Shown one piece after another: positions 55,301 to 62,450 of a stretch of 64,000 nt of DNA (position 1 is the first letter of the stretch; every line of letters begins with the position of its first letter). Origin of the DNA: Lates calcarifer. Its lineage: Eukaryota > Chordata > Actinopteri > Centropomidae. The notes under the pieces are model-generated. The model did not search any database, was not told where the DNA came from, and saw only the letters and a program-made list of their open reading frames with translations. The position numbers were made by a program, and so were the translations under genes. The DNA is taken from NCBI RefSeq assembly GCF_001640805.2, contig NC_066856.1, positions 3,758,826 to 3,822,825 on the forward strand. The letters run 5' to 3'.

Positions 55301-58300
55301 AAAATAGCCAAAGAAAGAAACAAGAAGTGTGTGTCCTAAACATAGGGCAGTAATACAGTCATTACAGTGTGGAATGCATCTGCTGTGCAACTCCAAACAG
55401 CTAAAGGGACGATGACACTGTACGGCAGAAGAGCAAGCAATGCCAAGGTCTGGTCTCGAACACAGTCCATTCACCGCCAGTTAGGGATGCACAGATCCAA
55501 TTCAGTGGATCAGTACTGGGACAAATGCTGACCCTAGTAAGTGGACAGAGTATTGACCATGATGTGGCTGAGCCACATTAAACACAGTTTCTTTGTTAAC
55601 ATCAATATAAGATTCATTGTTCCTGCTATCAGTGATTGTGCTATTGTGTCATTGTGCTATCAGTGCTACTCATTAAATCTTGGTGGGCTGCTGACTCGTC
55701 AGTGGTATACAGGGTTTAAATTTGGGTAAAATGCACAGTGATGTTGGATTGGTAATCAGTATAGACCTGCAACAATTAATCAATTGATTTGCTGCAGCAG
55801 CTATTTTGATTATTTTAGTCATTTTTCAAGAAGAAATGCCAAGTATACAGAAACCAAGATCACACTTCTCCACATTTCTATTAAAGATAGGTTTGCAGTT
55901 GGTTAATTCTGAGACAAAGCTGGCTTTGTAAAAAGTTGTAGCCTGCTACGATGTTATCCTGTGTTTTAAAACTATTGTATCAGTCTCTGTAAAAGTCTAG
56001 CATTTGGTCATGCTCTTGAGAACACTAATAACCTGTACAATACAGCATTGTCACGAAATGATCCTCTCTCTCTTGCAGGCCCAGTTTGCCTGCACCCGAG
56101 CAATGACAGGAAGCAGTGGAAGTAGGGGAGTTGAAAGAATTGGTTTTTTTGCAGGGTCATTCACTTGCCTGGCGACAGGCCAAACAGGACAAACTAACAC
56201 AACACCACAAAGGCACAAAGAGTAAGGGAGTGGGTTCCACCTGCCCCAGCGACCACAGACAGCACTGAGCTTCACAGGGAGTTTTGGCTGAATCCTGTCT
56301 GCTGTCTGTTTCTTATCCGCCCCTCCAGCACCACTGTAGCCTGACAAAAAACACTCCAAAGAGCTGCCCATGCAAATGTAAATGGCTGAGAGTGAAATGT
56401 GTGTTTATTTTGGCCCCTGTGGTTTGACAAGCATGAAATTAATTCTAAAAGGTTGGTGAAGGCAGACAGCAACACAGAAAACAACACTTTTCTTTCCTTG
56501 ATAGGGTCTTTTGAGGTATGTCACGTCAGACCCACAAACCATTTAGCTGTCCTACATGTGGGACTCTGATGTTGTAAACTGTGTTAGTGTGCTTCCATTC
56601 TCACTTTGCTTCCCTTCACATGGCGCATCACACATGGCATTCACACTCATACACGCTCTCGCTCACACAGTGGTCCCCACGGCGGGGCGACTGGGGGCTA
56701 CAGACTGATCCTCGGCAGATATGACCTAGTTTCTATTCAAGCCAGTCTCCCTTTGTTCACTCCATTGGTGGAGGAGGCTGTTGCAGCCTGTGGAACAAAG
56801 AACATAAACAGCACTTAGAGCCTTCAAACAAGCTGACCCTGCCGAGATACATCGACCCCAAAAATGGCTCATGACGGCAATGCTGCTTGGACTCCCACTG
56901 TATGGAAATCTCCTTTTTCTACTTTGATCTACCTCCGCTGCAGACGAGGAAGGATAAGCCCCAGTTCCTGCGGTCTTCACCCATTCTCTCTTACTCAGGG
57001 TGAGACAGATATTATGGAAGTGGGAGGGAGCCAGATTTATCAGTCTGGGGACTGGAGGGACAGGGGGAAGCGGGAGATCAATTCAGGAAGTTTTAAGCCC
57101 TGCATCAGGAATGGGCCCCACATACGGCATAGTCACTTCACACAGACAATAATAAATCATTTGTCTCTAAGCATTATTTTTGGATGTAATAATAGCTCTG
57201 CACACATTCCTGGAGTACAAAAACATCAGCAGGTTTAAAAAGCAAAAGAAACAGCCACAAACCTACGCAACCATGCAGCTGCGTTTGGCATTTCCGTGTA
57301 TTAAATGTACCTGAAGACTCTCGTTTACAGAACCGTTCATTTAACAGTGGAGCTGTGAACAGACCATTTAGTCTTTAATGAACCCAACTTCAACAGCTGC
57401 CCCCTCAAAAAAATGAACATCTGTACAAGCCAGACAAATTATGCTTCAAGGGCAACAGTAGAAGATTTTAATAAGCACCTGCCAACTGTTGCTGCTTTTG
57501 TCAAATCTGGTAAATGAGGCACAAAATTGTTTGGGGCAGACTTGTGTGGGAGCTGATGAATGAATGTAGAAACTGTGAGTGAAGAATATGCAATCTCTGA
57601 ACACTCCATATGACGGAATCTGATCGCAACAAGGCCAGTTATCTGCAGCAGGCCCGGGAGAAAAGAACAAAAATGAGCAGAGGGTGGGAAATAAACCATA
57701 GAAAATGGAAGAAGAGGAAAGGAATCAAGGGCACAACTGAGAGTACAAAGAAGGTCAAAACTAGTGGAGCTCGTGGGAGCCAGTACTCTAAAAAAAGAAC
57801 TAGAGGAGCTACCTTGCATTGTGTTCATTTTGCATAGATTATTCCCTTAAATAAGTAGCAACTAACCTGCATGTGCTCCGTTGAGCTGCTGCTCAGCTCG
57901 TCCCCAGACTCGGAATCGTTGCGGAGTTTGTTCAGCCCCTCTCCTGGCAGCTCACTTGGTGGGGAGGTCTTCTCACTGTCGGGACTTCGGTTATGGTTGT
58001 TCCCCACTTTGAGCGGAGGCGAGTCTGCCCGTGTCCGTGGCAACGTGGAATTGTTGGCAGTGGTGGTGGTTGTTGTTGTTGTGAAGAAGTACCAATTCAG
58101 CTACCACCTTGCAGTGATGAGGACTCCCCATGTTCTGGTTCGCATCCTTGGGTAGAACTGGTGGTGTGACACGATCAGACGATGGCGATGGGGTCGAGGA
58201 AGGTGACGGACGTCCAAAGCTGGACATTTCCGGCTGGGGTCTGTTGAGGTTTTCATTGGACGCCCGGCAAATATCCAAAACGGTGGGCTTGGCCCTCAAG

Positions 58301-58545
58301 GTGGGCTTCTGGGGGGGCAGGAGCGCCCGGCGCACCTCCCTAACATACTGCGCCGGCACGTAAAAAGCCTTTGTGCCCTCCTCCTTCCTCACCTGCCACC
58401 AGTCCTCATTGGTCTTCTTCACCAGCATGTAGCACTCTCCCTGGCGGATAGCCACCATCTTGTCTTTGGCCTTGTACTCGTAGTCGTACTCCACCTCGAT
58501 GTACACCTGACCCGGGGCGATAGGCAGCCCTTCTCTGTCAGCCAT
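10296..58545 (-). CDS. arhgap12: arhgap12, Rho GTPase-activating protein 12 (spliced coding span)
   Basis: The gene encodes a multidomain RhoGAP that stimulates GTP hydrolysis by Rho-family GTPases (Rac1 in mammals) at membranes and cell junctions. Seventeen coding exons were placed by hand from conserved protein blocks plus GT-AG sites. Domain order, with residue numbers counted as if both surplus bases were absent: SH3 about 12-72, WW1 with W269 and W291, WW2 with W365 and W387, PH about 461-573, RhoGAP about 648-842. The arginine finger sits in the LYRVSGN motif (about R688), and the RhoGAP LPEPLF motif is present. Predicted length is about 843 residues against about 846 in human ARHGAP12. 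The C-terminus ends SIFGR as in human. Exon phases agree everywhere except for one extra base in exon 2 and one in exon 13. Related ARHGAP27 and ARHGAP15 fit less well, because the linker motifs SDSQYGSPPRGWSEEL and DSESGDELSSSSTE are ARHGAP12-type. I cannot tell teleost paralogue a from b. Confidence 0.97.
11506..11563 (+). repeat. (TAA)n microsatellite in last intron
   Basis: About 19 uninterrupted trinucleotide units. It creates an artificial poly-Asn open frame. Confidence 0.95.
11806..11853 (+). repeat. (GT)n followed by (GGGGT)n tract
   Basis: About 16 GT units run into three GGGGT-type units. Simple sequence in the intron between exons 17 and 18. The rest of this intron (10471-12545) is AT-rich with nothing recognised. 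Confidence 0.9.
12546..12651 (-). CDS. arhgap12: arhgap12 exon 17: RhoGAP helices
   Basis: Acceptor ctgtgtcag, donor GTAAGA, 106 nt, phase 1 to 2. It encodes CSDYKQRVNSIKDLIKKLPK and then PNHDTMQNLFKHLR, matching human RVAAVKDLIRQLPKPNQDTMQILFRHLR. The LPKPN motif is typical of RhoGAP domains. Confidence 0.96.
12817..12951 (-). CDS. arhgap12: arhgap12 exon 16: RhoGAP core
   Basis: Acceptor ctccatcag, donor GTGAGT, 135 nt, phase 1-1. It encodes EKVDLNDSKWEDIHVTTGAL, then KMFFRELPEPLFTYGSFNDF and VNAI. The FFRELPEPLF segment is the RhoGAP family signature that shapes the GTPase-binding surface. Confidence 0.97.
13131..13208 (-). CDS. arhgap12: arhgap12 exon 15: RhoGAP arginine finger
   Basis: Acceptor cctgcag, donor GTAGGA, 78 nt, phase 1-1. 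It encodes LNIDGLYRVSGNLAVIQKLR and then FAVNH. The Arg of LYRVSG is the arginine finger that RhoGAPs insert into the GTPase active site. The exon is nearly identical to human (DGIYRVSGNLAVIQKLRFAV). Confidence 0.97.
13209..14502 (-). other. Intron between exons 14 and 15
   Basis: AT-rich intron of about 1.3 kb bounded by GTATGA and cctgcag. No additional exon, RNA gene or mobile element recognised. Confidence 0.7.
14503..14601 (-). CDS. arhgap12: arhgap12 exon 14: start of RhoGAP domain
   Basis: Acceptor aattcacag, donor GTATGA, 99 nt, phase 1-1. It encodes QVFGCSLTSLCQRENTSVPN and then FVKMCIDHVENT: the first helices of the RhoGAP fold (human QVFGSNLANLCQRENGTVP). Confidence 0.96.
14754..14874 (-). 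CDS. arhgap12: arhgap12 exon 13: pre-RhoGAP linker, one surplus base
   Basis: Acceptor tcttccctcag, donor GTATTC. It encodes VMKTSVSMDSSDQKKTRMKL and then KKFLTRRPTYQAV in the entry frame, and GYIK-(D) in the exit frame. Flanking phases (1 in, 1 out) require 120 nt but 121 are present. The extra base sits between the QAV codons and the GYIK codons (about 14770-14785), where human reads AVREKGYIKD. Read as given, the frame would run off after QAVQRQG and go out of register in the RhoGAP domain. Either a consensus error or a real +1 mutation. Confidence 0.92.
14962..15064 (-). CDS. arhgap12: arhgap12 exon 12: acidic PH-RhoGAP linker
   Basis: Acceptor ctgtccag, donor GTGAGA, 103 nt, phase 0 to 1. 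It encodes AWESDEAIEEDMPESPGAEK and then QDKEKDHRDSKKN: an acidic run followed by a basic run, corresponding to human VETDEGIEEEIPDSPGIEK. Probably a disordered linker. Confidence 0.95.
15412..15510 (-). CDS. arhgap12: arhgap12 exon 11: PH domain C-terminal helix
   Basis: Acceptor ctcccccag, donor GTGAGG, 33 codons, phase 0-0. It encodes LKTRQGTELLIQSEIDSVIN and then DWYRALTETINTH. The DWY tryptophan is the invariant Trp of the PH C-terminal helix. The human equivalent reads LKTRQGTELLIQSDNDTVIN. Confidence 0.96.
15607..15708 (-). CDS. arhgap12: arhgap12 exon 10: PH domain, NAGNAG acceptor
   Basis: The donor GTATCT follows 15607. It encodes FGSNQSKPEFTVDLRGGSVD and then WASKDKSSKKHVIE. The acceptor is a tandem cag-aag. 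The distal AG starts the exon at 15708 and recreates the human W-FGSNQSK junction. The proximal AG starts at 15711 and adds one Lys (codon aag). Both keep phase 0. Confidence 0.94.
16139..16287 (+). repeat. tRNA-derived SINE fragment
   Basis: Starts ggtagcctaagggttaaaac (a box A-like TAGCCTAAGGGTTA) and has a degenerate box B region (agtttgagtttgactgggga). It continues with a CT-rich body and ends tctaataaaggcataaaa, the arrangement of a common teleost tRNA-headed SINE. It lies in the intron between exons 9 and 10. Confidence 0.6.
16640..16952 (+). repeat. Dispersed repeat family R1, copy 3
   Basis: Carries ctctttagcggctaaatgct, tgttcaccagctagtctcta, ttgtaaaaccaaaacaatga and the terminal motif gattagtgcagctttaag. 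Most complete of the three copies, and it sits in the arhgap12 intron upstream of the candidate cassette exon (exon 9/10 intron). Confidence 0.65.
17092..17214 (-). CDS. arhgap12: Candidate 123-nt cassette exon in the PH domain
   Basis: Between exons 9 and 10 lies an open stretch of exactly 41 codons in phase 0-0. It is preceded by a pyrimidine-rich acceptor (tcttttcctccctgaag) and followed by a GTATGT donor. If used it would insert a peptide beginning SYYRSGSIPELLLTLLSNWK after the TSW motif, in the PH-domain loop where human has no insert. I know no family member with this peptide. An open frame of this length by chance is not rare (roughly one in seven), so the case rests on the joint fit of phase, length and both sites. 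Confidence 0.4.
17390..17471 (-). CDS. arhgap12: arhgap12 exon 9: PH domain beta strands
   Basis: Acceptor accaacag, donor GTAGGC, 82 nt, phase 2 to 0. It encodes RKNWTSSWTVLQGSSLLFAK and then GQGGSTSW, matching human RKNWLSSWAVLQGSSLLF. These are the basic and aromatic strands of the PH domain used in phosphoinositide and membrane contact. Confidence 0.95.
17571..17632 (-). CDS. arhgap12: arhgap12 exon 8: start of PH domain
   Basis: Acceptor atcctcag, donor GTAGGA, 62 nt, phase 0 to 2. It encodes PSEKCGVLNVTKITENGKKV and begins the PH domain (human: EKYGLLNVTKIAENGKKVR). A second AG seven bases inside the exon (ccttcag) would break the frame, so the outer acceptor was chosen. Confidence 0.95.
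18026..18100 (-). CDS. arhgap12: arhgap12 exon 7: 75-nt linker exon, probably alternative
   Basis: Acceptor attggatag|GAG, donor GTTAGT, exactly 25 codons, phase 0-0. The peptide ECAPVPKQSSPDSDSCPSSP plus KHPST aligns with the human 25-residue segment that also ends SPSSPKHQDT. Length is a multiple of three, both flanking phases are 0, and the splice sites are weaker than average (purine-rich acceptor, GTTAGT donor). All this fits a cassette that can be skipped without a frame change. From memory, human ARHGAP12 isoforms differ by this segment. Confidence 0.9.
18101..20220 (-). other. Intron between exons 6 and 7
   Basis: About 2.1 kb, AT-rich, no supported exon or element. It flanks the weak acceptor of the 75-nt exon and is a natural place for splicing control elements, none of which I can name. 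Confidence 0.6.
20221..20343 (-). CDS. arhgap12: arhgap12 exon 6: WW-PH linker
   Basis: Acceptor tctctgcag, donor GTAAGA, 41 codons, phase 0-0. It encodes YNISPQSGEVPKSRSLERK and then the strongly conserved DPIVLTKWRHSTYVLDLNDK block that leads towards the PH domain. It ends at the same residue (NDK) as the human exon before the variable 25-residue segment. Confidence 0.95.
20874..20954 (-). CDS. arhgap12: arhgap12 exon 5: second WW domain
   Basis: Acceptor tttacag, donor GTAAGA, 27 codons, phase 0-0. The exon is almost exactly WW2: WIKHVDEQGRPYYYSADG ... SEWELPK, with W365 and W387 22 residues apart and the aromatic YYY strand between them. Confidence 0.96.
21109..21249 (-). CDS. arhgap12: arhgap12 exon 4: inter-WW linker
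   Basis: Acceptor gtcctcag, donor GTGCAG (sub-optimal but canonical GT), 47 codons, phase 0-0. It encodes LLSSEENCHSTHSSQSDSQ and the ARHGAP12 hallmark GSPPRGWSEELDEHGHTLY, ending at the first residues (QEK) of WW2. Very close to the human protein, which makes it one of the best identifiers of the gene. Confidence 0.96.
21465..21660. repeat. Dispersed teleost repeat (tacttctacttctttactgg type)
   Basis: Contains ttgtacttctacttctttac, catttcagagtcaaatactg, tacttgtcacttcatttact and atttaacagctcttgctact, the signature order of a very abundant interspersed repeat in percomorph fish. In the intron between exons 3 and 4. Confidence 0.5.
21850..22030 (+). repeat. Dispersed teleost repeat (ctaagctaagctaactggct type)
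   Basis: Contains aaagccaggctagctgttcc, ttccagtcttgctaagctaa, ctaactggctactgtgtaca and gacatgacaggagagtaata, followed by aataagagtctttcccaaaatg. This is a familiar abundant teleost element. Confidence 0.6.
22667..22939 (-). CDS. arhgap12: arhgap12 exon 3: linker and first WW domain
   Basis: Acceptor ctcctccag, donor GTGAGG, 91 codons, phase 0 on both sides. It encodes the conserved linker RSDSPVYTNLQELKISQS and then WW1 (GDWETHK ... FYYNRATGERTWKPP) with tryptophans 22 residues apart, the spacing expected of a WW domain that binds proline-rich ligands. It follows the 35-kb intron 2. Any upstream exon that ends in phase 0 can join it in frame, which matters for the alternative first exons proposed at 39.3 and 50.4 kb. 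Confidence 0.96.
28837..29603 (+). mobile_element. Degenerate LINE (reverse transcriptase C-terminal relic)
   Basis: A broken reading frame from 28837 (LLQLIQKLQMIHNPAAARMK ... AHYIRST, then LLVYKSLNGQ from about 28940) and PPLWNKLPED near 29575 follow the order LIQNAAARVL ... LLxYKxLNG ... LWNxLP that is typical of L2/Rex-type LINE ORF2 C-termini. Frameshifts and stops show it is dead. The body between is too decayed to read. Confidence 0.5.
29930..29985 (+). repeat. Short dispersed repeat (ggactttattgatccctttg)
   Basis: The cggactttattgatcccttt ... ctcggggaaattac motif is a widespread short teleost interspersed sequence, probably the 3' tail of a retroposon. Confidence 0.4.
30511..30524 (+). 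repeat. Poly-G run
   Basis: Fourteen consecutive G in intron 2. Likely length-variable. Confidence 0.9.
31002..31035 (+). repeat. (CA)n microsatellite
   Basis: About 17 CA units. Confidence 0.95.
35287..35510 (-). repeat. tRNA-like SINE
   Basis: On the minus strand it starts ggggcggctgtgactcagga, with a box A-like TGACTCAGGAGG and a box B-like GGTTTGATCCC about 50 bp further on: the internal Pol III promoter layout of a tRNA-derived element. The body ends in cattcacacacc-type sequence. A common teleost family. Confidence 0.6.
38995..39045 (+). repeat. Retroposon 3' tail fragment
   Basis: The atttccccattgtgggacta/ataaaggattatctt motif is the recurrent 3' end of a teleost retroposon family. 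Only the tail is present. Confidence 0.4.
39288..39480 (-). CDS. arhgap12: Candidate alternative first exon 1c (MFSYLRTPHYI start)
   Basis: In intron 2 a TATTTAAAG box (39504-39512) lies about 185 nt upstream of an ATG at 39320-39318 (A at -3). Eleven codons (MFSYLRTPHYI) lead to a strong GTGAGT donor in phase 0, so splicing to exon 3 keeps the frame and would give an SH3-less protein. The roughly 160-nt leader has no upstream ATG and is clearly GC-richer, with CpGs, than the surrounding AT-rich intron, as expected of a real 5' exon. The transcription start near 39480 was inferred. Confidence 0.4.
39504..39512 (-). promoter_or_regulatory. TATA-like box of candidate promoter 1c
   Basis: TATTTAAAG on the minus strand at the edge of a short GC-rich block in intron 2. 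Positioned suitably for initiation about 30 nt downstream, just before the candidate exon 1c leader. Confidence 0.35.
40292..40323 (+). repeat. (CA)n microsatellite
   Basis: About 16 CA units next to the Tc1-like relic. Confidence 0.95.
40490..40930 (-). mobile_element. Tc1/mariner transposase relic
   Basis: The minus strand encodes MAWTPQSPDLRESVWDYMKR at about 40690-40755. This matches the C-terminal transposase block PxQSPDLNxIExxWxxxKR, including the last catalytic acidic residue of the DDE triad. Upstream (higher coordinates) is a decayed FILEHDSITSQS-like segment. The first two catalytic Asp regions and clear terminal inverted repeats were not found, so this is a truncated, inactive copy in intron 2. 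Confidence 0.55.
46368..46389 (+). repeat. (CCCA)n tract
   Basis: Five CCCA units in intron 2. Confidence 0.85.
50417..50540 (-). CDS. arhgap12: Candidate alternative first exon 1b (MYPEK start)
   Basis: In intron 2 a TATTTAA box (50568-50574) lies about 140 nt upstream of an ATG at 50431-50429. Five codons (Met-Tyr-Pro-Glu-Lys) end at a near-perfect donor, AAG|GTAAGA, in phase 0. Joined to exon 3 this would give a protein lacking SH3 but keeping WW, PH and RhoGAP. The leader has no upstream ATG, and A at -3 gives a fair start context. Used as an internal exon, neither available acceptor keeps the frame, which favours a first exon. The transcription start (about 50540) was placed from the TATA-like box. 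No homologous exon is known to me. Confidence 0.35.
50568..50574 (-). promoter_or_regulatory. TATA-like box of candidate promoter 1b
   Basis: TATTTAA on the minus strand, followed by a long CT-rich leader and the candidate exon 1b. A single motif match in AT-containing DNA is weak evidence by itself. Confidence 0.3.
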
Positions 58546-58640
58546 GACTGCCCAGGAACAAGCACTTGAACTCTGACCTCAACTGTTCAGCGACCCAGGC
58601 CTGGGGGGCTCCTCATGTCTGACTGAGGGGAACTGCTGGG
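57867..58640 (-). CDS. arhgap12: arhgap12 exon 2: start codon and SH3 domain
   Basis: The acceptor ctcctgcag precedes 58640, the ATG is at 58545-58543, and the donor GTTAGT follows 57867. The exon encodes the N-terminal SH3 domain (EYDYEYKAKD, DWWQV and FYVPAQYV motifs, residues about 12-72). After it comes a Ser/Pro-rich linker and the conserved DSESGDELSSSSTEH block just before the donor. The coding part is 679 nt, one more than a multiple of three. The SH3 frame runs into TAA at 57993-57991 within an Asn/His-rich stretch, while the conserved C-terminal block lies in the +1 frame. The shift falls at about 58046-58085, most simply one surplus C in gttggca (58053-58059). In human this segment is one continuous exon. 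Confidence 0.93.
58587..58616 (-). promoter_or_regulatory. Short upstream ORF in the exon 2 leader
   Basis: An ATG at 58616-58614 in the untranslated part of exon 2 opens a nine-codon reading frame that ends at TGA 58589-58587, 41 nt before the main ATG. Such uORFs often lower translation of the main frame. No effect is shown here. Confidence 0.5.
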
Positions 58641-61600
58641 CTGCAGGAGATAAGACAAATAAGATGGTAGTTAAAAGTCACAAGCTATACTTTTAAAGCA
58701 CAAGAATTTTAACAGGCTCAGACACAAGTACATACACCCATCAAACCACACAAACTACTACTACTGCTCCTATTTCATGGTACAATCCTCCCTGCCTGTC
58801 ACACCTCTCCTTATTACTCACCTGATTACCACAACCGCAAAGTGCTTCGGCTGTAATACACCCATATTATGACATGATCTACTTCCAGACAGACATATTC
58901 AATTGTTGAGTCGCGTGAAGAACATCACCACAGGGCAACTCCTCCCTCTGATCATCAAAAACCACAACAGCCAGTCAACACTGATTGTTCTGGAAACCTA
59001 TATGCCTGCTCAGGACATTCAACCTGGTAACCTGATCACCCTCTGCGGAGCTAAAGGTGATGACAACATGACCCCACACACTGATCCTGCATGTGATCCA
59101 GTGACTACAATGACTCCCTTGGGCCTAGATTCCCTCAGAGACTGCATCCAAAAATAAAATGTGCGTGGTTTCATAGAGTCCTGTGCTGCAGTTTGACATT
59201 ATTACTCATTAATGCAGTTACAAGACACAGACAGACGGCTTTAAAAAGCTCAGGATGATCTTTTTGATATTTCAAACACAGTCAGTGTGTGAGTCAGAGG
59301 ACAGCTGGGCCCTCGCCATTCCTGCAGGGTTTGTTTTGGGATGAGGCCTGTCATTGATCCGTCTGTCAGAGAGTATCCCTTCATGAGTTAACCTAAATAA
59401 ATACCGGGGTGCTCCCACAGCAGAGGAACTGCTACTGAGCTGTGGCTCCCTTCATATCAAATTCTCCTTCTTCCTCCCTGAAATAGCAGCCGCCGTAGAC
59501 TGACATCCTGGAAGTGCAGGCGGTAAAAGCAGGTGCTTTTAGTGAGGCATGAGAACACGTTGCTGAATCTATAAGGGGTCCATCCTTATGTAAAGGAATA
59601 TGTACACACACTCTGAAGTGCAGACTGACAGCTACGCACCCAGAATAGATTTACGATGGTGAGAGCCGTCCGGGCTAGAGGGGGGAGCCCATGAGAGATG
59701 GGCTGCATGTTCATAATGGACTTAAATAGTTCCTGTTTTATCTGTTTCAACACCACAAAGTACACATACACATACACACACACACACAGTGTTACATCAT
59801 GCTAGGGCTTTTAGTGCGTGTGTCTGACAGCAGCCCAGTCCAGGCCTGTCCTGGTACAAGCTTCAGCCATGATGTCAACAAACACATGTGCAGGCCTTTG
59901 TGAATGACTGTCTCTCAATAAACAGTCACCATCTATTTAAATTTGTGTGCGTAATGAGAGCCGCCATCACCAGAGGTGCCACAGATATAGTCAGGAGTCT
60001 GTCAGGGCTTCAAGTCACGCACATGATAACGGCACTATCAATGTTGTTACGTAACAGCAACAGTCCCGGCCTCGCACCTCGCAGCCAGTTCACAGTGTCA
60101 CTCCACACACTGAAATAAATACAGACTGTGTTTCTGGTGTGTTTTTAGCCGTGTGCTCTCTTCTGTGATAAAGGACAAAACCTTAATGAGTGATATTGTG
60201 GAGTCATAGTGTGAGAATGTCACACTGTTCAATCTGTACAGGATAACTCTATCTGTTGGATTATCAGCCTCTCCTGTCCTCTTCACACCATTAGCATTTG
60301 AAGTTGGAGACACTCTTCTAAAAGATTATGGCTCCCAAATATACACCAGTGTAACTAGAAAAAATTCAAGGACAGTGTCAGAGAGCTGTTTACTTCACTG
60401 GCAACTCAGGAAAAGCAAAGCAAAGCATGTGAAATTAAATGATCAAATGTTAAGTAACTGTGATTGTCTTTTTGGAGGCAAATTGAAACCCTGAGAAACC
60501 TCAGAAACCAGACAGTAGCTAGCTGCAAATCAAGCATGACATCACTCACCCTGGCAGTGGTCCACAACTGAGACACAACAACAAAACTTACAGTTAACCA
60601 CAAATTTAAACTGACTACTCAGACACAATACAGGAAAAGTCCCCCCCTCTCTCTATTTCATCTGCTGTGGCGTCTCAGAGTTCTGGCAGAGGACCAGAGG
60701 GAGTAAATTTCATTGCAAATGAATCCCCATCACCGCATGGTGTCAGAGTCAAAGTGAAATCTCAGAGGAGGAACTTGTTGCTCTGTGGAGACTCAAAGGA
60801 TGCCGCTCGTGTTAAACGAGAAACAAGTTGCTACAGCTCAGCACAGCAACCATGGCATGTCTGTCTATATGGACCAACTTTTCTACTTGGGAATTGATCA
60901 GTGGTTCCAAAGCACGGCCCATGGACTTCCAGGGGTCCTTGAAGAACATGTCCTTTTTTAATGAAAGATTTGAATGTATATATGAACCCCATGATTTGAC
61001 ATTAATTTCCTCTGCAGCATAACTATAAAGTTATCTTCAGTTTATTTACTAACTTTTTAAACTTCACCTGTTCTTGCATCATGACAATCATTGAATTGAT
61101 TCTCCTGCTGTCATTATTTTTGCCAGATGTCACTGCAAAGGAAATCTAATTCTATTTCATCCATAGGTAGACATGGAACTCTATAGAAAACCCCAACCGG
61201 TAATGATCTGATGACAAAAATCGGATCCCTGGAAAAAAAATCTTAATCATAACTATTCTGGTAAAACAATGCCAGTAAATAAAATGTTTGAGCACCTTGC
61301 CCACATGATTCTATAAATGCTGCTGCTGTATACCAGCAACATGTAGAAATCAGTGCCGTTAAGTTGAAAATCTATAGAACTGCATAACTGGTATTTTGGT
61401 AACGCACCATACTACAGCATTCCTAACTCAGTGTGGGGTGTAGCTGACAGAAAACCAAGGTACGCATCAACGCAGAGATCACGACCCATGCTTTTGTCTG
61501 CGTACATCTGCAGACCAGCCACTATAGCAGCAAAACACCCTGAGACTCGGACTGCCTTTGTCCCTGTGCTTCATTCAAAACAGATGTGGCCGAGCAGCAT

Positions 61601-62320
61601 CCACTCCAACATGTGCTGCTGCATTTCAATCCATCTGTGCGTCTTATCTGCTGTATATGTGGATAAGCACTGCACGAGGACACTTTTCTTCTCCCATAGC
61701 GCACTGAGGAGCCCCGAAAACAAGCAGCTTGAGAGTATAAATTGTGGGCTCTGTGCGGCCAGAGCATGCCTGGGGCGGATTGGCGGTAGTGAGGGGAGGG
61801 GGGTGGACATAGGTGGGGGGTAGGGTCCCTTCCACCACCACACAGACTGCAGAAATACAACACAAAGGAGTTTAATCCATGTGCATTTATAACAAAGGAC
61901 TCCGACTCGACATCACCAAGGATTCCCAGGAGCGAGGGAAGGGCAGGGACGTGCCTGCCGGAGAGAGACCCCCCCCTGAACGGGGACAAACAGCCAAACA
62001 CACCGCGAGAAAATTAGCTCAACAAATCCGTAGGTGCGTGCCACACAGACTGATGCTATCACGTGGAATGTTTAATTACCCAGCTGTTATCGAAGATAAG
62101 CACGAGCAAAAAAATGTTCAAATTAAGGTTATTTAACGGTGGGAAACATTTCAGTGAAAATTTCCAGAGGCTTCGTGCTTGGACAAAACACCGCAGGTTC
62201 ACTCGGATACAAACCCTCCGCTCTGCAACAGCGTGCATAGCAACAAAGTAACTCCGACAGAAGCCAATAGCCTCTCGCTGACCAGGCGACGAAAAAGCCC
62301 CCAACAAAAATGAAACATAC
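58641..62320 (-). other. arhgap12 candidate intron 1
   Basis: About 3.7 kb between the candidate untranslated exon and exon 2. Contains a CA-rich tract at 59761-59789 and a hAT-like cagtggttcc start near 60899 without a visible partner. An unassigned 84-codon plus-strand open frame lies at 58903-59157. No exon of another gene is supported. Confidence 0.45.
59761..59789 (+). repeat. CA-rich microsatellite
   Basis: Imperfect (CA)n with TA interruptions. Confidence 0.85.
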
Positions 62321-62450
62321 CAACCTTTAAAAACTCAAGTGGTGTCTCTCTGTTCTCTGTGACGACCAGAGTGGTAGCGAAGAAGAACTTTTCCCACCTA
62401 TTTCAGTTTCGGCTGCTCCGGCTGAGTCCGCAGCAGACCTCCAGTCACTC
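62321..62450 (-). other. arhgap12: arhgap12 candidate non-coding exon 1 (5' UTR)
   Basis: The coding ATG lies in an exon with its own 3' splice acceptor, so at least one upstream untranslated exon must exist. The best candidate ends at a GTATGT donor (plus-strand acatac at 62315-62320). It lies just downstream of the most CpG- and GC-rich stretch of the region. The 5' boundary is a guess from the position of a GC box. Another untranslated exon elsewhere in intron 1 cannot be excluded. Confidence 0.45.

Larger units (their letters stand above)
22940..57866 (-). other. arhgap12 intron 2 (about 35 kb)
   Basis: Runs from the GTTAGT donor after exon 2 to the ctcctccag acceptor of exon 3. Mostly unremarkable AT-rich DNA with dispersed repeats and microsatellites. 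Exceptions are the LINE, SINE and Tc1 relics and the two candidate alternative first exons listed separately. I found no other gene inside it. All other open frames longer than 60 codons lack splice context or any recognisable family. Confidence 0.75.

Noticed and set aside
57991..58545. Reading exon 2 as a complete 184-residue SH3-only protein
   Set aside because: The conserved ARHGAP12 block continues in the next frame with a proper phase-0 donor, so the stop follows from a one-base surplus rather than a native end.
60899..61330. hAT-type MITE starting cagtggttcc
   Set aside because: No matching inverted terminus or 8-bp target duplication was found.
61431..62001. 130- and 159-codon open frames on opposite strands near the promoter
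   Set aside because: Mutually overlapping antisense frames in CpG-bearing DNA. Neither has a recognisable domain or splice signals.
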